Below, one piece after another: positions 9,000 through 18,231 of a DNA stretch of 64,000 nt. Origin of the DNA: Cycloclasticus pugetii PS-1 (lineage in GTDB: Bacteria > Pseudomonadota > Gammaproteobacteria > Methylococcales > Cycloclasticaceae); contig NZ_ARVU01000001.1 in assembly GCF_000384415.1 (NCBI RefSeq), forward strand, positions 744,001 to 808,000, given 5' to 3'. The number at the start of each line of letters is the position of its first letter. Position 1 is the first letter of the stretch. Under the pieces are notes generated by a model. It saw only the letters and a list, made by a program, of their open reading frames with translations. It did not search any database and was not told the DNA's origin. A program made the translations under genes and the position numbers.

Positions 9000-9779
9000 A
9001 TGTGTGAATTACTAGGGATGAGTGCAAATGTACCGACAGATATTTGCTTTAGCTTTAGTGGTTTAATTAAGCGTGGTGGGGAAACTGGTGTACATAAAGA
9101 CGGGTGGGGTATCGCTTTTTATGAAGGAAAAGGTTTTCGTGCTTTTCACGACCCAGTTGCTAGTGCTAACTCGGAAGTCGCAAAATTTATTCAACAGTAC
9201 TCAATAAAAAGTACGCAAGTTATTTGTCATATTAGAAAGGCAAACCGAGGACGTGTTTGTTTGGAAAATACACACCCATTTTCGCGTGAACTGTGGGGTA
9301 AAATATGGTCATTTGCACATAATGGTCAATTAAAAGGCATTAAGAAAAAAGTACTTAATGGCTACACCCCTATCGGCACAACAGACAGCGAGTATGCTTT
9401 TTGTTGGATTTTGGGCCAGCTTCGTAAAAAGTACCCTGTTAAACCAAAAAGTAAAGTGAAGTTGCGGAAGACTGTTGAAGAACTTTTCCGTAAGGTATCT
9501 CAGCATGGAGTGTTTAACGTATTAATGAGTGATGTAGATCATTTGTATACGTTCTGTAATACAAAACTATATTGGCTAACACGTCAAACACCATTCGTAG
9601 AGGCGCAATTATTGGATGCAGACTTGTGTGTAGACTTTAATCAAGAAGCGTCACCCGATGATGTGGTGACGGTGATAGCCACTGAACCGCTGACATCGAA
9701 TGAGCAGTGGACGAAAATGGAGACCAATGAATTTAGTGTGTTTCGCTTGGGTGTAAAAACATTTACGCAGGTTTCTTAA
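9000..9779 (+). CDS. Class II glutamine amidotransferase (YafJ-like)
   Basis: This is an N-terminal-nucleophile glutaminase-type protein of the YafJ family. Met-Cys at the start leaves Cys2 as the expected nucleophile after Met removal. Family motifs visible are the HKDGWGIAFYEGKG block, HIRKANRG, the FAHNGQL loop and GTTDSEYAF. The 259-residue length matches stand-alone YafJ (about 255) rather than a full amidotransferase with a synthetase domain. The acceptor substrate of this family is not known to me. It lies nine bases after a lipoprotein gene and overlaps, tail to tail, a convergent HDOD gene by four bases. Confidence 0.85.
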   Translation: MCELLGMSANVPTDICFSFSGLIKRGGETGVHKDGWGIAFYEGKGFRAFHDPVASANSEVAKFIQQYSIKSTQVICHIRKANRGRVCLENTHPFSRELWGKIWSFAHNGQLKGIKKKVLNGYTPIGTTDSEYAFCWILGQLRKKYPVKPKSKVKLRKTVEELFRKVSQHGVFNVLMSDVDHLYTFCNTKLYWLTRQTPFVEAQLLDADLCVDFNQEASPDDVVTVIATEPLTSNEQWTKMETNEFSVFRLGVKTFTQVS

Positions 9780-10642
9780 TCAAAAAATAACGCATAGGTT
9801 TGGCTAAATTGCTCGTCTACGTGATTAGCAGCGGGTGCAATAATGCCGTAAGGGAGGTCGAGCTGGTTCCATAAATTATCTTCTGTAGATATTGTTTTGT
9901 TGATGGTTTCTTCAGACGTACTGTTAGCATGAGTTAATTTATTCGCAAGGTAAACGATATAAACTTCGTCTTTATTATTAGTAGCTAAATCAGGCTGATG
10001 ATGGAAGCTTGCCGAATCTTGAATGGAGGCTGGTATTTCCCATAGTTTTAACAAAGCACCACCTAGCTCGGCATGATTAAAACCTACAAAGGAGGCCTCG
10101 GCTTCAATTTCATTTACAGTTTCCGTCTTAACAAGCAAAGCGGCTGCGCGGGCTAGATCAGGTGCTTTGATATAAAAAATTAACCGCCCTATATCATGGA
10201 GAAGCCCACTCATAAATGCAGAACTAAGCTGCCTTTTTTTAGGGTGATTGTCAGCAAGGTACTTTGCAAATAAAGCAGTTTTTAAACTATGCATCCAAAA
10301 TTGGCGCATATCAAGAATCGAGTTAGGTAAAGTTGAAAATTTTTCAACCACGCTCGTTGTCATGACTAGCATTCGAACGTCATGATTACCCAGAATAGAA
10401 ATGGCATGCTCAATCGTTTTAATTGAGGCCGGGAAACCAAAAAAAGCGGAATTAACAATTTTTAGCATTCGAGCGGATAGTGAAGGGTCTTGTTCGATAA
10501 TGGCCGCAATATCTTGAGAGTTTTTTAAGGGGTCGTCGAGTGCTTGTGTAATACGATAGAAAATCTCCGGAGCAGAGCACAGGTCAATGTCTCCTGTTAA
10601 AAAATCATCAACGGTACAAATATTGGCGTATGTTTGTGTCAT
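9776..10642 (-). CDS. HDOD domain protein
   Basis: The 288-residue product is a stand-alone HDOD (HD-related output domain) protein, a family often tied to c-di-GMP or two-component signalling. It shows the typical ISARMLKIVNSAFFG-like segment (SLSARMLKIVNSAFFGFPAS), the following IEHAISILG, and the FMSGLLHDIGRLIFY element. The HD pair is kept in LLHDIG, although HDOD proteins generally lack the full metal-ligand set. It is divergent from a REC-GGDEF-EAL gene across 273 bases, which suggests the two act in one signalling module. Confidence 0.87.
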   Translation of the reverse strand: MTQTYANICTVDDFLTGDIDLCSAPEIFYRITQALDDPLKNSQDIAAIIEQDPSLSARMLKIVNSAFFGFPASIKTIEHAISILGNHDVRMLVMTTSVVEKFSTLPNSILDMRQFWMHSLKTALFAKYLADNHPKKRQLSSAFMSGLLHDIGRLIFYIKAPDLARAAALLVKTETVNEIEAEASFVGFNHAELGGALLKLWEIPASIQDSASFHHQPDLATNNKDEVYIVYLANKLTHANSTSEETINKTISTEDNLWNQLDLPYGIIAPAANHVDEQFSQTYALFFD

Positions 10643-10790
10643 ATCGAATCATGATTAAAAAGTTAATGGCTCTAAGTCTAGTAAAAATAGGCGATATGCT
10701 TAACGTTGAATGACTGATTATTATTTTTTCTAGCAGATATATATTCTACGGGGTCCTTGTCCGGAATATCAAGCTGTTATGAAATTATTG

Positions 10791-10820
10791 TTGACACTGT
10801 ATTAAGAGTAGGCGTAAAGT
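10791..10820 (+). promoter_or_regulatory. Possible sigma70 promoter of the REC-GGDEF-EAL gene
   Basis: A TTGACA hexamer at 10791-10796 is followed after 18 bases by TAAAGT at 10815-10820, about 96 bases before the start codon. The -35 match is perfect but the -10 is weak. This is the best pair I saw in the 273-base divergent region, which otherwise holds no visible feature. Confidence 0.42.
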
Positions 10821-10915
10821 TGTTGATAGAAAAGAAAATTATGTATATATTTTGATAATTATTCGTTGCTTGTTGTTTTAAAATAACGGATAGTCAGCTC
10901 GAAAAGGCGACTGAA

Positions 10916-12754
10916 ATGACGGAACAAATACCAAAGCAACAAGCTATTCTAATCATCGAAGACGAGGTGAGCCGCTTGTCTACGCTGCAGGATATTTTAT
11001 CAGCCGGTGGTTATAGAAATTTAATTTGTGCATCAAGCCAGGAACAAGCTTTTGAGCTTATCCGTCCTTATCAAGGTAAGGTAGACGAGATTGGCATGAT
11101 ATTTTTAAGTTATGGCTTGCCTCAAAGTGACCCCTTGAAACTTAGCCAGGTTTTAACGACTCTCGATGGTCATGATGCCATTCCGTTGATTTTACTCGCA
11201 GATAAAGCAATTACGATTAATGATGAGTTGATGGCCCAATGTCATAAAGCAAATGCCGCGACGATGACGCATTACCCAACAGAGGGCAAACATCTCATGC
11301 CTTTAGTTGAACTGGCGTTTGCACTTAAAAGTGAACGAGATGATCGAATTCAAAGTGAGGAAAAGTTAGTCAGGGAGCTTTCTGAACGACGAATTATGGA
11401 AGCCCGTTTACAATATTTAGTAGCGCATGATGAATTGACAGGGTTATCTAACCGAAGTGGCTTAGAAAAAACATTGGATTTTGCTATTTTAAGATGCAAT
11501 AACTTTAAACAACATGGTGCTTTGTTAGACATTGATTTAGACCAATTTAAAGTCGTCAATGATATTGAGGGTCACGAAGCTGGTGATCGACTTCTAGTAG
11601 AAGTAGCCACCCTAATTCGCTCAACCCTCGATAATAATGCGTTTATTGCACGAGTTGGCTCAAATTTATTTCAAGTCTTCATTAGTAAAACAGCCGAAAA
11701 AGAGGCCATGCAATTGGCTGAAAAAATAAGGTTAACCATTGATGAGTTTGATTTTAAATCGGGTGAGAATATTTATAATATTTCAGCCAGCATCGGTGTC
11801 GCGATGTTGGAACCATTAAAATTAATTAAACGCCCTAGTGAACTGATGTCTAGAGCGAATCATGCCTGTTATTCTGCAAAGACCTTGGGCCGTAATAGGG
11901 TTAATTTATTTGAGAGTGATAACGACGAATTAATTAGCATTAGAGAGGATGCCAAATGGGTGCCTAAAATTCGTCATGCATTGAGTGAAGACTTATTTAA
12001 AATAGTTTTTCAGCCTGTCGTAAAACTCTCCAATGGGTCTGTTTCTCATTATGAAACATTGCTTCGGATGATAGGGGATGAAGGCGAGTTGTTAAGACCA
12101 GCCCAGTTTATTCCGGTGGCAGAGAGAATGGGGCTTATCCATCACATTGACCTATGGGTGGTTTCACATGCGATAGATCACATCGCTGGTTTACCAAAAA
12201 CACAAGAGAATATTTGTTTTACCATTAACTTATCCAGTCACGCACTCCAAGGTGATTATTTGTTGCCGGTTATTAAACAGAAACTTGAATCTACATGGAT
12301 TTCACCGTCAAGGCTAACGTTTGAAATAACAGAGACAGCAGCAGTTTCAAATTTCAATAAAACACGAGAAATGGTTTCTAAAATTCGTGCCCTAGGGTGT
12401 CGATTTGCCTTAGATGATTTTGGTGCTGGCTTTAGCTCGTTTAATTATATTAAAAACTTTCCGGTCGATTATCTAAAAATTGATGGTCAATTCATTAATA
12501 ATTTAGCTGTGGACCATGCTGACCAAGTTCTTGTTAAATCAATGATAGAAGTAGCGCATAGTCTTGGTAAGAAAGCCATTGCAGAATATGTCTCAAATGC
12601 TGAAATATTACGAGTATTAAAAGAGTTGGGTGTGGATTATGTTCAAGGTTACCTGCTTGGTAAGCCTAGCCTAGAACTGTTAGAGGATCAGTATGTTTCT
12701 ATTGACGGTTTGTTGAATAAATCGTTAGATATCGAAAAATTAATGACCCATTAA
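10916..12754 (+). CDS. REC-GGDEF-EAL protein with degenerate signature sites
   Basis: This 612-residue protein has three domains: a receiver-like domain (about 9-135), a GGDEF domain (about 165-310) and an EAL phosphodiesterase domain (about 345-600). The receiver strand that normally ends in the phosphorylated Asp reads IFLSYGLP, with Ser in place of Asp. The GGDEF loop reads VGSNLFQVF, so cyclase activity is unlikely. The EAL domain keeps YETLLR (EAL changed to ETL), FEITE, the metal-binding DDFGAGFSS and KIDGQFI. It may therefore degrade c-di-GMP or only bind it. It is divergent from the HDOD gene. Confidence 0.9.
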   Translation: MTEQIPKQQAILIIEDEVSRLSTLQDILSAGGYRNLICASSQEQAFELIRPYQGKVDEIGMIFLSYGLPQSDPLKLSQVLTTLDGHDAIPLILLADKAITINDELMAQCHKANAATMTHYPTEGKHLMPLVELAFALKSERDDRIQSEEKLVRELSERRIMEARLQYLVAHDELTGLSNRSGLEKTLDFAILRCNNFKQHGALLDIDLDQFKVVNDIEGHEAGDRLLVEVATLIRSTLDNNAFIARVGSNLFQVFISKTAEKEAMQLAEKIRLTIDEFDFKSGENIYNISASIGVAMLEPLKLIKRPSELMSRANHACYSAKTLGRNRVNLFESDNDELISIREDAKWVPKIRHALSEDLFKIVFQPVVKLSNGSVSHYETLLRMIGDEGELLRPAQFIPVAERMGLIHHIDLWVVSHAIDHIAGLPKTQENICFTINLSSHALQGDYLLPVIKQKLESTWISPSRLTFEITETAAVSNFNKTREMVSKIRALGCRFALDDFGAGFSSFNYIKNFPVDYLKIDGQFINNLAVDHADQVLVKSMIEVAHSLGKKAIAEYVSNAEILRVLKELGVDYVQGYLLGKPSLELLEDQYVSIDGLLNKSLDIEKLMTH

Positions 12755-12776
12755 CGCCAAGTCTATGACATGATGA

Positions 12777-12791
12777 CGCAGCCGTGCTGCG
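12777..12791 (+). terminator. Short hairpin between the EAL gene and mrcB
   Basis: CGCAGC at 12777-12782 pairs with GCTGCG at 12786-12791 around a three-base loop. A TTTT follows only after several bases, so this is at best a weak terminator of the upstream transcript. Confidence 0.3.
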
Positions 12792-12830
12792 GTGCAAATT
12801 TTGTAACCTTGTAAATCTGTTAAATTGACT

Positions 12831-15188
12831 ATGGCTAAGCCAAAAACTAAAGCAAAATCGAGCAGAAAAAAAACGAAGAAACCTCAAAAAAAACCACAGT
12901 CTAGTGGTTTTCTAAAGAGGTTAATCCTGAAAGTAGGGTTGCTATTAATCGTTGTGATAGCTGTCTACGTTTTTTACTTAGATCATGTTGTTCGCACTCA
13001 ATTTGAAGGGAAAAGGTGGGCGTTACCGGCTCATGTGTTTGCAAACCCTGTTGAACTGTATCAAGGGCTGTCCTTATCAGCACAGCAATTTGAATCGTTA
13101 TTGAAAGACCTACATTACCAACGAACATCGACATTCACCTCGGGCGGTCAATACTATCAATCAGGCTCAACTTTTACGGTAAAAACACGTTCATTTAAAT
13201 TCTTTGATGACCGTGAAGTATCTAAGACAGTCAAAATTTACTTTAGAAGTGATCATATATCGGCGATTCAAAACGTACAAACAGGTAAGTCTGAAGCCTT
13301 ACTCCGTTTAGACCCAGTTCGAGTCGGTAGTTTTTACCCTAGTCACAAAGAAGATAGGATTCTAATAAAGCTTGATGATGTGCCACGTACATTAATTGAC
13401 GGCTTGATATCGGTTGAAGACCGCGATTTCTATCAACATTACGGCGTTTCTATTAAATCTATTTTGCGTGCGGTGTGGGCAAATATAAAAGCTGGAGGCG
13501 TTGTTCAAGGAGGCAGCACCTTAACGCAACAATTAATTAAGAATTTTTACTTAACGTCAGAAAGGAGTTTGTGGCGAAAGATTAAAGAAGCCATGATGGC
13601 GTTGATTATTGAGTTTCATTACGAAAAAGATGAGATTTTAGAAGCCTATCTAAATGAGGTTTTTGTTGGCCAAGATGGTGAGCGTTCGATCAATGGTTTT
13701 GGAATGGCTAGTGTGTTTTATTTTAATAAACCCTTGATTGAATTAAAGCCACATCAAACGGCGTTGTTAGTTGGGTTGGTCAAAGGCCCTTCTTATTATG
13801 ACCCGAGGCGATACCCCGAAAGAGCGCTAAAACGCAGAAACTTAGTACTTGATGAAATGACTCGCTTTGGAGTGCTACCGGACGAGCAAAGGCGTATTGC
13901 AAAACAATTTGGTGTGGATATTTCGCCATTTAAGCAGGTTAAAAGTTCTCGCTTTCCTGCATTTTTAGATTTAGTAAAGCGTCAATTAAGTCGAGATTAT
14001 AAGGATGAAGACCTACGCTCGGAAGGCCTAAATATTTTTTCAACGCTTGATTACAATATTCAGACGACGGCCGAAAAACTGTTTAAGCAAAAGCTTGAAG
14101 CACTTAATAGGCAGTACGGTATTGAAAAAAATAAACTCCAAGGTGCAATGGTTATTACACGCCGTGAGGGCGGTGAGATTGTTGCCGTTATTGGCGACAG
14201 AAATCCATTGTTTAGTGGTTTTAATAGGGCGCTTGATGCAATTAGGCCGATAGGCTCTTTGGTGAAGCCAGCAGTTTATTTGACGGCATTATCGCAACCA
14301 GCAGACTATACGCTCACGACAATGATTGAGGATAAGGCGGTTAGTTTAAAACAACGTTCAGGTGAACTTTGGATGCCGGAGAATTATGACAAGGTTGAGC
14401 ATGGACCTGTGCCATTACACGAAGCCTTGTCGAACTCATATAATTTAGCGACTGTTCGCTTGGGTATGGCGCTTAAAGTGCCAAATGTAAAACGAACAAT
14501 TGAAGAGCTAGGTATTCGGCGACCGATTAAGCCTTACCCGTCATTATTGTTGGGAGCACTTCGGCTATCACCTCTTGAGGTAACGCAAATGTATCAAACT
14601 TTAGCAGGCGAAGGCTTTTTTACCCAATTGCGATCTATCCAGTCAGTAACATCTAGTGATCATATCGCTTTGCAGCGTTATGCGCTAAGTGTACGACAAG
14701 TGGCAAACCCATCAGCGGTTTACCTTGTTAATACAGCCTTACAAGAAGTGATGACGAAGGGCACAGGGCGCTCAGTTTATCGACAGATGCCTCACTACTA
14801 CAAGGTGGCCGGGAAAACCGGAACTACTGACGAATTAAGAGATAGTTGGTTTGCCGGATTTAGCGGGGATTATTTAGCAGTTGTATGGCTAGGACGTGAC
14901 GATAATAGGCCCTCTAAATTAACCGGCGCTAGCGGCGCATTGCAAGTATGGTCAAGTGTTATGAGTACTATTTCAAAAGAGCCCGTGGAGCTGACAAAGC
15001 CACAGAATGTTGAGTATACTTGGGTAGACCCACTCGGCTATCGTGCTAATGAGTTTTGTGAAGATGCTGTACAATATCCGTTTATAAAAGGCTCCGAACC
15101 CACTGAGTATTCACCCTGTGTTGGGGCGGTTAATAGAACATTAGAGCGAGCTGGGAATTGGTTTGATCGCTTAACGAACGGTATGTAA
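12831..15188 (+). CDS. mrcB: Bifunctional penicillin-binding protein 1B
   Basis: PBP1b polymerises and crosslinks peptidoglycan at the outer face of the inner membrane. The 785-residue protein has a Lys-rich cytoplasmic tail, one membrane anchor (LLLIVVIAVYVFYLDHVV), a UB2H-like region, a GT51 glycosyltransferase (EDRDFYQHYGVS near residue 196, then GGSTLTQQLIKN) and a transpeptidase with SLVK (Ser about 476), SYN and KTGTT. The start ATG at 12831 is preferred over a TTG two codons upstream. The partner lipoprotein gene downstream has no LpoB-like sequence that I can recognise. Confidence 0.94.
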   Translation: MAKPKTKAKSSRKKTKKPQKKPQSSGFLKRLILKVGLLLIVVIAVYVFYLDHVVRTQFEGKRWALPAHVFANPVELYQGLSLSAQQFESLLKDLHYQRTSTFTSGGQYYQSGSTFTVKTRSFKFFDDREVSKTVKIYFRSDHISAIQNVQTGKSEALLRLDPVRVGSFYPSHKEDRILIKLDDVPRTLIDGLISVEDRDFYQHYGVSIKSILRAVWANIKAGGVVQGGSTLTQQLIKNFYLTSERSLWRKIKEAMMALIIEFHYEKDEILEAYLNEVFVGQDGERSINGFGMASVFYFNKPLIELKPHQTALLVGLVKGPSYYDPRRYPERALKRRNLVLDEMTRFGVLPDEQRRIAKQFGVDISPFKQVKSSRFPAFLDLVKRQLSRDYKDEDLRSEGLNIFSTLDYNIQTTAEKLFKQKLEALNRQYGIEKNKLQGAMVITRREGGEIVAVIGDRNPLFSGFNRALDAIRPIGSLVKPAVYLTALSQPADYTLTTMIEDKAVSLKQRSGELWMPENYDKVEHGPVPLHEALSNSYNLATVRLGMALKVPNVKRTIEELGIRRPIKPYPSLLLGALRLSPLEVTQMYQTLAGEGFFTQLRSIQSVTSSDHIALQRYALSVRQVANPSAVYLVNTALQEVMTKGTGRSVYRQMPHYYKVAGKTGTTDELRDSWFAGFSGDYLAVVWLGRDDNRPSKLTGASGALQVWSSVMSTISKEPVELTKPQNVEYTWVDPLGYRANEFCEDAVQYPFIKGSEPTEYSPCVGAVNRTLERAGNWFDRLTNGM

Positions 15189-15194
15189 ATAATC

Positions 15195-15743
15195 ATGAAA
15201 TTAACCACCTTGATCGCGTTGCTGCTAGCTTTATCGGGTTGCGCAGATCTGTCGATGTATAATCAAGTACCTGCTCCGATTGGACGCACTGGTGAAGCTT
15301 CGCCATATCCATCGCAACCATTGCCACAAACGGCTCAAACATACCCTATTGATGAGCAGCCTATACAAGAGGGTATGGGGCAGTCTTATGATCAACCAAT
15401 CGATGAGGCAAAAACCACACAAAACCCAGCTGTAGTTGCCTTACTGGATAGTGCGTACCAACAAAGTGAATCTGGTCAGCCTGATATGGCGGCTTCAAAA
15501 TTGGAACGAGCTGTTCGTATTTCTCCAAGAGACCCGCAGGTTTGGCATGCATTGGCGAAGGTGCGTTATCAACAAAAGAAATATACCTTAGCGATTAGTT
15601 TGGCTGAAAAATCTAACTTATTGTCTGCTGGGCAGACGAGCCTTCAGCGTAGCAATTGGTTATTGATGGCAGACTGTTATGATACCTTAGGTCGAACTGA
15701 GGATGCCCGAAAAGCACGTGTTGCTGCCAATAGGTTGTTTTAA
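15195..15743 (+). CDS. TPR-containing lipoprotein
   Basis: The 182-residue product has a signal peptide with lipobox LSGC (Cys about 16), a Pro/Gln-rich linker, and a C-terminal half with about two tetratricopeptide repeats (SAYQQSESGQPDMAASKLERA, then VWHALAKVRYQQKKYTLAISLA). It would be lipid-anchored in the envelope and act as a protein-binding scaffold. It starts seven bases after mrcB, so a role in peptidoglycan synthase activation or envelope assembly is a fair guess from position only. Its frame ends just before the next gene. Confidence 0.82.
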   Translation: MKLTTLIALLLALSGCADLSMYNQVPAPIGRTGEASPYPSQPLPQTAQTYPIDEQPIQEGMGQSYDQPIDEAKTTQNPAVVALLDSAYQQSESGQPDMAASKLERAVRISPRDPQVWHALAKVRYQQKKYTLAISLAEKSNLLSAGQTSLQRSNWLLMADCYDTLGRTEDARKARVAANRLF

Positions 15744-15744
15744 A

Positions 15745-16254
15745 ATGACGGAGCCAACGCAAGTTTATTCTGTTGATAAATTAATAGAGCAAGCAAGGCA
15801 GTTGGCCACAGATTATAAAAAAATGACAGGTAAACCCTTGCCGGGGGTCAGCAACGAAATTGCTGAACATGATGCTTGCAAACTATTAGACTTAGCGTTA
15901 GGCGACGACCGCTCGCTAGGTTTTGATGCCTTACGTGTTAAAGGGCGTGGGCCAAAAAGAATTCAAATTAAAGCGCGAACTATATTCAATGACAATTATC
16001 GAGGCCAACGGCTTGGGCAATTAAAGTTAGATAAAGAATGGGACTCGGTTGTGTTAGTGCTTATGGATGAAAATTATCTGCCGTTTGATATCTTTGAGGC
16101 CACACGTAGCGATATTTTAGATAACCTGAATGATAGCTCAAACCGTATGAAGCGAGGCGCTATGTCGGTTGCAAAGTTTCGCAATATTGCTACCTTGGTT
16201 TGGACAAAAGAAGGTGGTTTGGACGCATCAGCGTGGACTGATGAAACAAGTTAA
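15745..16254 (+). CDS. Hypothetical protein with a PD-(D/E)XK-like pattern
   Basis: I do not recognise a named family with certainty. The 169-residue soluble protein contains an acidic residue before a beta-like segment and then a Q-x-K motif (GFDALRVKGRGPKRIQIKART), which resembles the D...(E/Q)xK core of restriction-endonuclease-fold nucleases. An upstream acidic site occurs in NEIAEHDACKLLDL. The ATG at 15745 sits one base after the stop of the TPR gene; an in-frame GTG-type extension to 15703 would overlap it. It precedes the helicase gene yoaA by nine bases, so a link to DNA transactions is possible but inferred. Confidence 0.65.
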   Translation: MTEPTQVYSVDKLIEQARQLATDYKKMTGKPLPGVSNEIAEHDACKLLDLALGDDRSLGFDALRVKGRGPKRIQIKARTIFNDNYRGQRLGQLKLDKEWDSVVLVLMDENYLPFDIFEATRSDILDNLNDSSNRMKRGAMSVAKFRNIATLVWTKEGGLDASAWTDETS

Positions 16255-16263
16255 TAAATTTAA

Positions 16264-18231
16264 ATGGATAACCCTTTGTACGACCTCGATAGCATATTTG
16301 GCTCTAATGGCGAGCTGGTTAAACATATTAAAGGCTTTCAACCGCGAGATGGACAGTTGTCGATGGCGCAGGCTATCGAGCGGGCTATTGAGCAGCATAC
16401 ACATCTAGTAGCTGAAGCTGGAACAGGAACAGGAAAAACCTTTGCCTATCTTATTCCTGCCATTTTATCTGGTAAGAAAACAATTATCTCAACCGGGACG
16501 CGTAATCTTCAAGACCAAATATTCGAAAAGGACTTCCCGTTAATCCGTGAGGTATTAAACGTACCTGTACAGGGTGCAGTGCTGAAAGGACGGTCTAATT
16601 ACCTGTGTTTATATCGCCTTGATCAGGCAAAAATGCAAACATCTAGCTTTGACAAACAGACGGATGCTGAATTAAGAGAGGTCGAACGGTGGTCGAATCA
16701 AACAAAAGAGGGAGATATTGCTGAGGTAACATCGGTTGCCGAAGATTCTTACGTTTGGCAACAAGTCACGTCAACAGCAGATAATTGTTTGGGCCAAGAA
16801 TGTCCAATGATCAGTGAGTGTTTTCCAGTATTAGCCAGAAAAAAAGCACAAGAAGTAGATGTATTAATTGTTAACCACCATCTTTTATGTGCAGACTGGT
16901 CATTGAAAGATGATGGGTTTGGGCAGTTATTGCCAGATGCAGAGCTAATTATTGTTGATGAGGCCCACCAATTAATTGACACGGCGTCTCGGTTTTTAGG
17001 GGTGTCGGTCAGTGCACGTCAAATTTTATCGTTGATCGGTGATGTCAGTGCAGAACAATTAAAATTAGCATCAGATATGCCTGAATTGATTGATTTAACA
17101 CATGTAATTAGTGAAGACATACGAGAAATGCGGAAGGTGCTGCCTGAGCCGGTTATTAAAGGCTCTTGGGATGAGCTTGAGCAAGGTACAGACTTCTTGC
17201 AAGCCTTAGATTGCCTGATTGAACGTATCGAACAGTTATTTAAAGTATTAACTAAGGTGGCTGTTCGTTCTAAAGGTTTAGAGGCGTGTTGGAAACGCTG
17301 CGAAGATGTTCTACTGCGACTGAAACTTTTTTCAAAGCAAGATCAGCACGATTGGATCCAATGGTTCGAAACGTATCAGCGGACGTTTACTTTTTATCGA
17401 ACGCCTTTGGATATTTCTAAGGCATTTGCCAGTTTTGCTTTTGCCAGTGATGCCAGCTGGGTGTTTACCTCGGCTACTTTATCGGTGAATAATAAATTTG
17501 ATTTCTTTTCTAAACGATTGGGTTTGGAAGATGCTGAAACGGGTAGCTGGGAAAGCCCTTTTGATTTTGTGCATCAGTCATTGATGTATGTCCCAACTGG
17601 CATGCCTGAGCCACGCGATTATCACTATACGGCGACGATGATTGAAAAAATCATTCCAGTATTAGAGGCTAGTGAAGGTAGGGCATTTATTTTATTTACC
17701 TCGCATAAGGCATTAAAAGAAGCCGCTAATATTTTATTGGCTGAAACGAACTTTAAATTATTAGTGCAAGGTGATTTGCCGAAGCAACAAATGTTAGAGT
17801 CCTTTAGGCGTTCTGAGCGTGCGGTTTTGCTCGGTACTGCGAGTTTTTGGGAAGGCGTTGATGTGCGGGGGGAAGCCTTATCCTGTGTGATTATAGATAA
17901 ACTACCGTTCGCATCGCCTGGCGATCCGGTGACTAAAGCTCGGTTAGAATATATGGCCGCTAATGGCCAGTCAGCGTTTTCAGATTTCCAATTGCCTTCA
18001 GCAGCCTTGACGCTAAAACAGGGGGTGGGAAGGTTGATTCGTGATGTTGAAGATAAAGGCGTGTTGGTGTTGTGTGATCCACGGTTATCAAGCAAAGGCT
18101 ATGGTAAAGTGTTTATTAAATCCTTGCCAGCGATGCCTATTACACAAGATGTAAAAGATGTGAAGAGATTCTTTCATCGTATCAATAGTCAAAAAATCAG
18201 TGATAAAAAACACGTTATAAAATCAGCATGA
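16264..18231 (+). CDS. yoaA: DinG/XPD-family ATP-dependent DNA helicase YoaA
   Basis: YoaA is a superfamily 2, iron-sulfur helicase of the DinG/XPD group that acts in DNA repair with the replication clamp-loader subunit chi. The 655-residue protein carries Walker A AGTGTGKT (about 52-59), DEAH box VDEAH (about 231-235), and the Fe-S cysteine cluster between motifs Ia and II (C near YLCLYR, then CLGQECPMISECF). Late helicase motifs appear as LGTASFWEGVDV and QGVGRLIRD. The length and cysteine spacing fit YoaA better than DinG. Its end overlaps tsaB by four bases. Confidence 0.92.
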   Translation: MDNPLYDLDSIFGSNGELVKHIKGFQPRDGQLSMAQAIERAIEQHTHLVAEAGTGTGKTFAYLIPAILSGKKTIISTGTRNLQDQIFEKDFPLIREVLNVPVQGAVLKGRSNYLCLYRLDQAKMQTSSFDKQTDAELREVERWSNQTKEGDIAEVTSVAEDSYVWQQVTSTADNCLGQECPMISECFPVLARKKAQEVDVLIVNHHLLCADWSLKDDGFGQLLPDAELIIVDEAHQLIDTASRFLGVSVSARQILSLIGDVSAEQLKLASDMPELIDLTHVISEDIREMRKVLPEPVIKGSWDELEQGTDFLQALDCLIERIEQLFKVLTKVAVRSKGLEACWKRCEDVLLRLKLFSKQDQHDWIQWFETYQRTFTFYRTPLDISKAFASFAFASDASWVFTSATLSVNNKFDFFSKRLGLEDAETGSWESPFDFVHQSLMYVPTGMPEPRDYHYTATMIEKIIPVLEASEGRAFILFTSHKALKEAANILLAETNFKLLVQGDLPKQQMLESFRRSERAVLLGTASFWEGVDVRGEALSCVIIDKLPFASPGDPVTKARLEYMAANGQSAFSDFQLPSAALTLKQGVGRLIRDVEDKGVLVLCDPRLSSKGYGKVFIKSLPAMPITQDVKDVKRFFHRINSQKISDKKHVIKSA

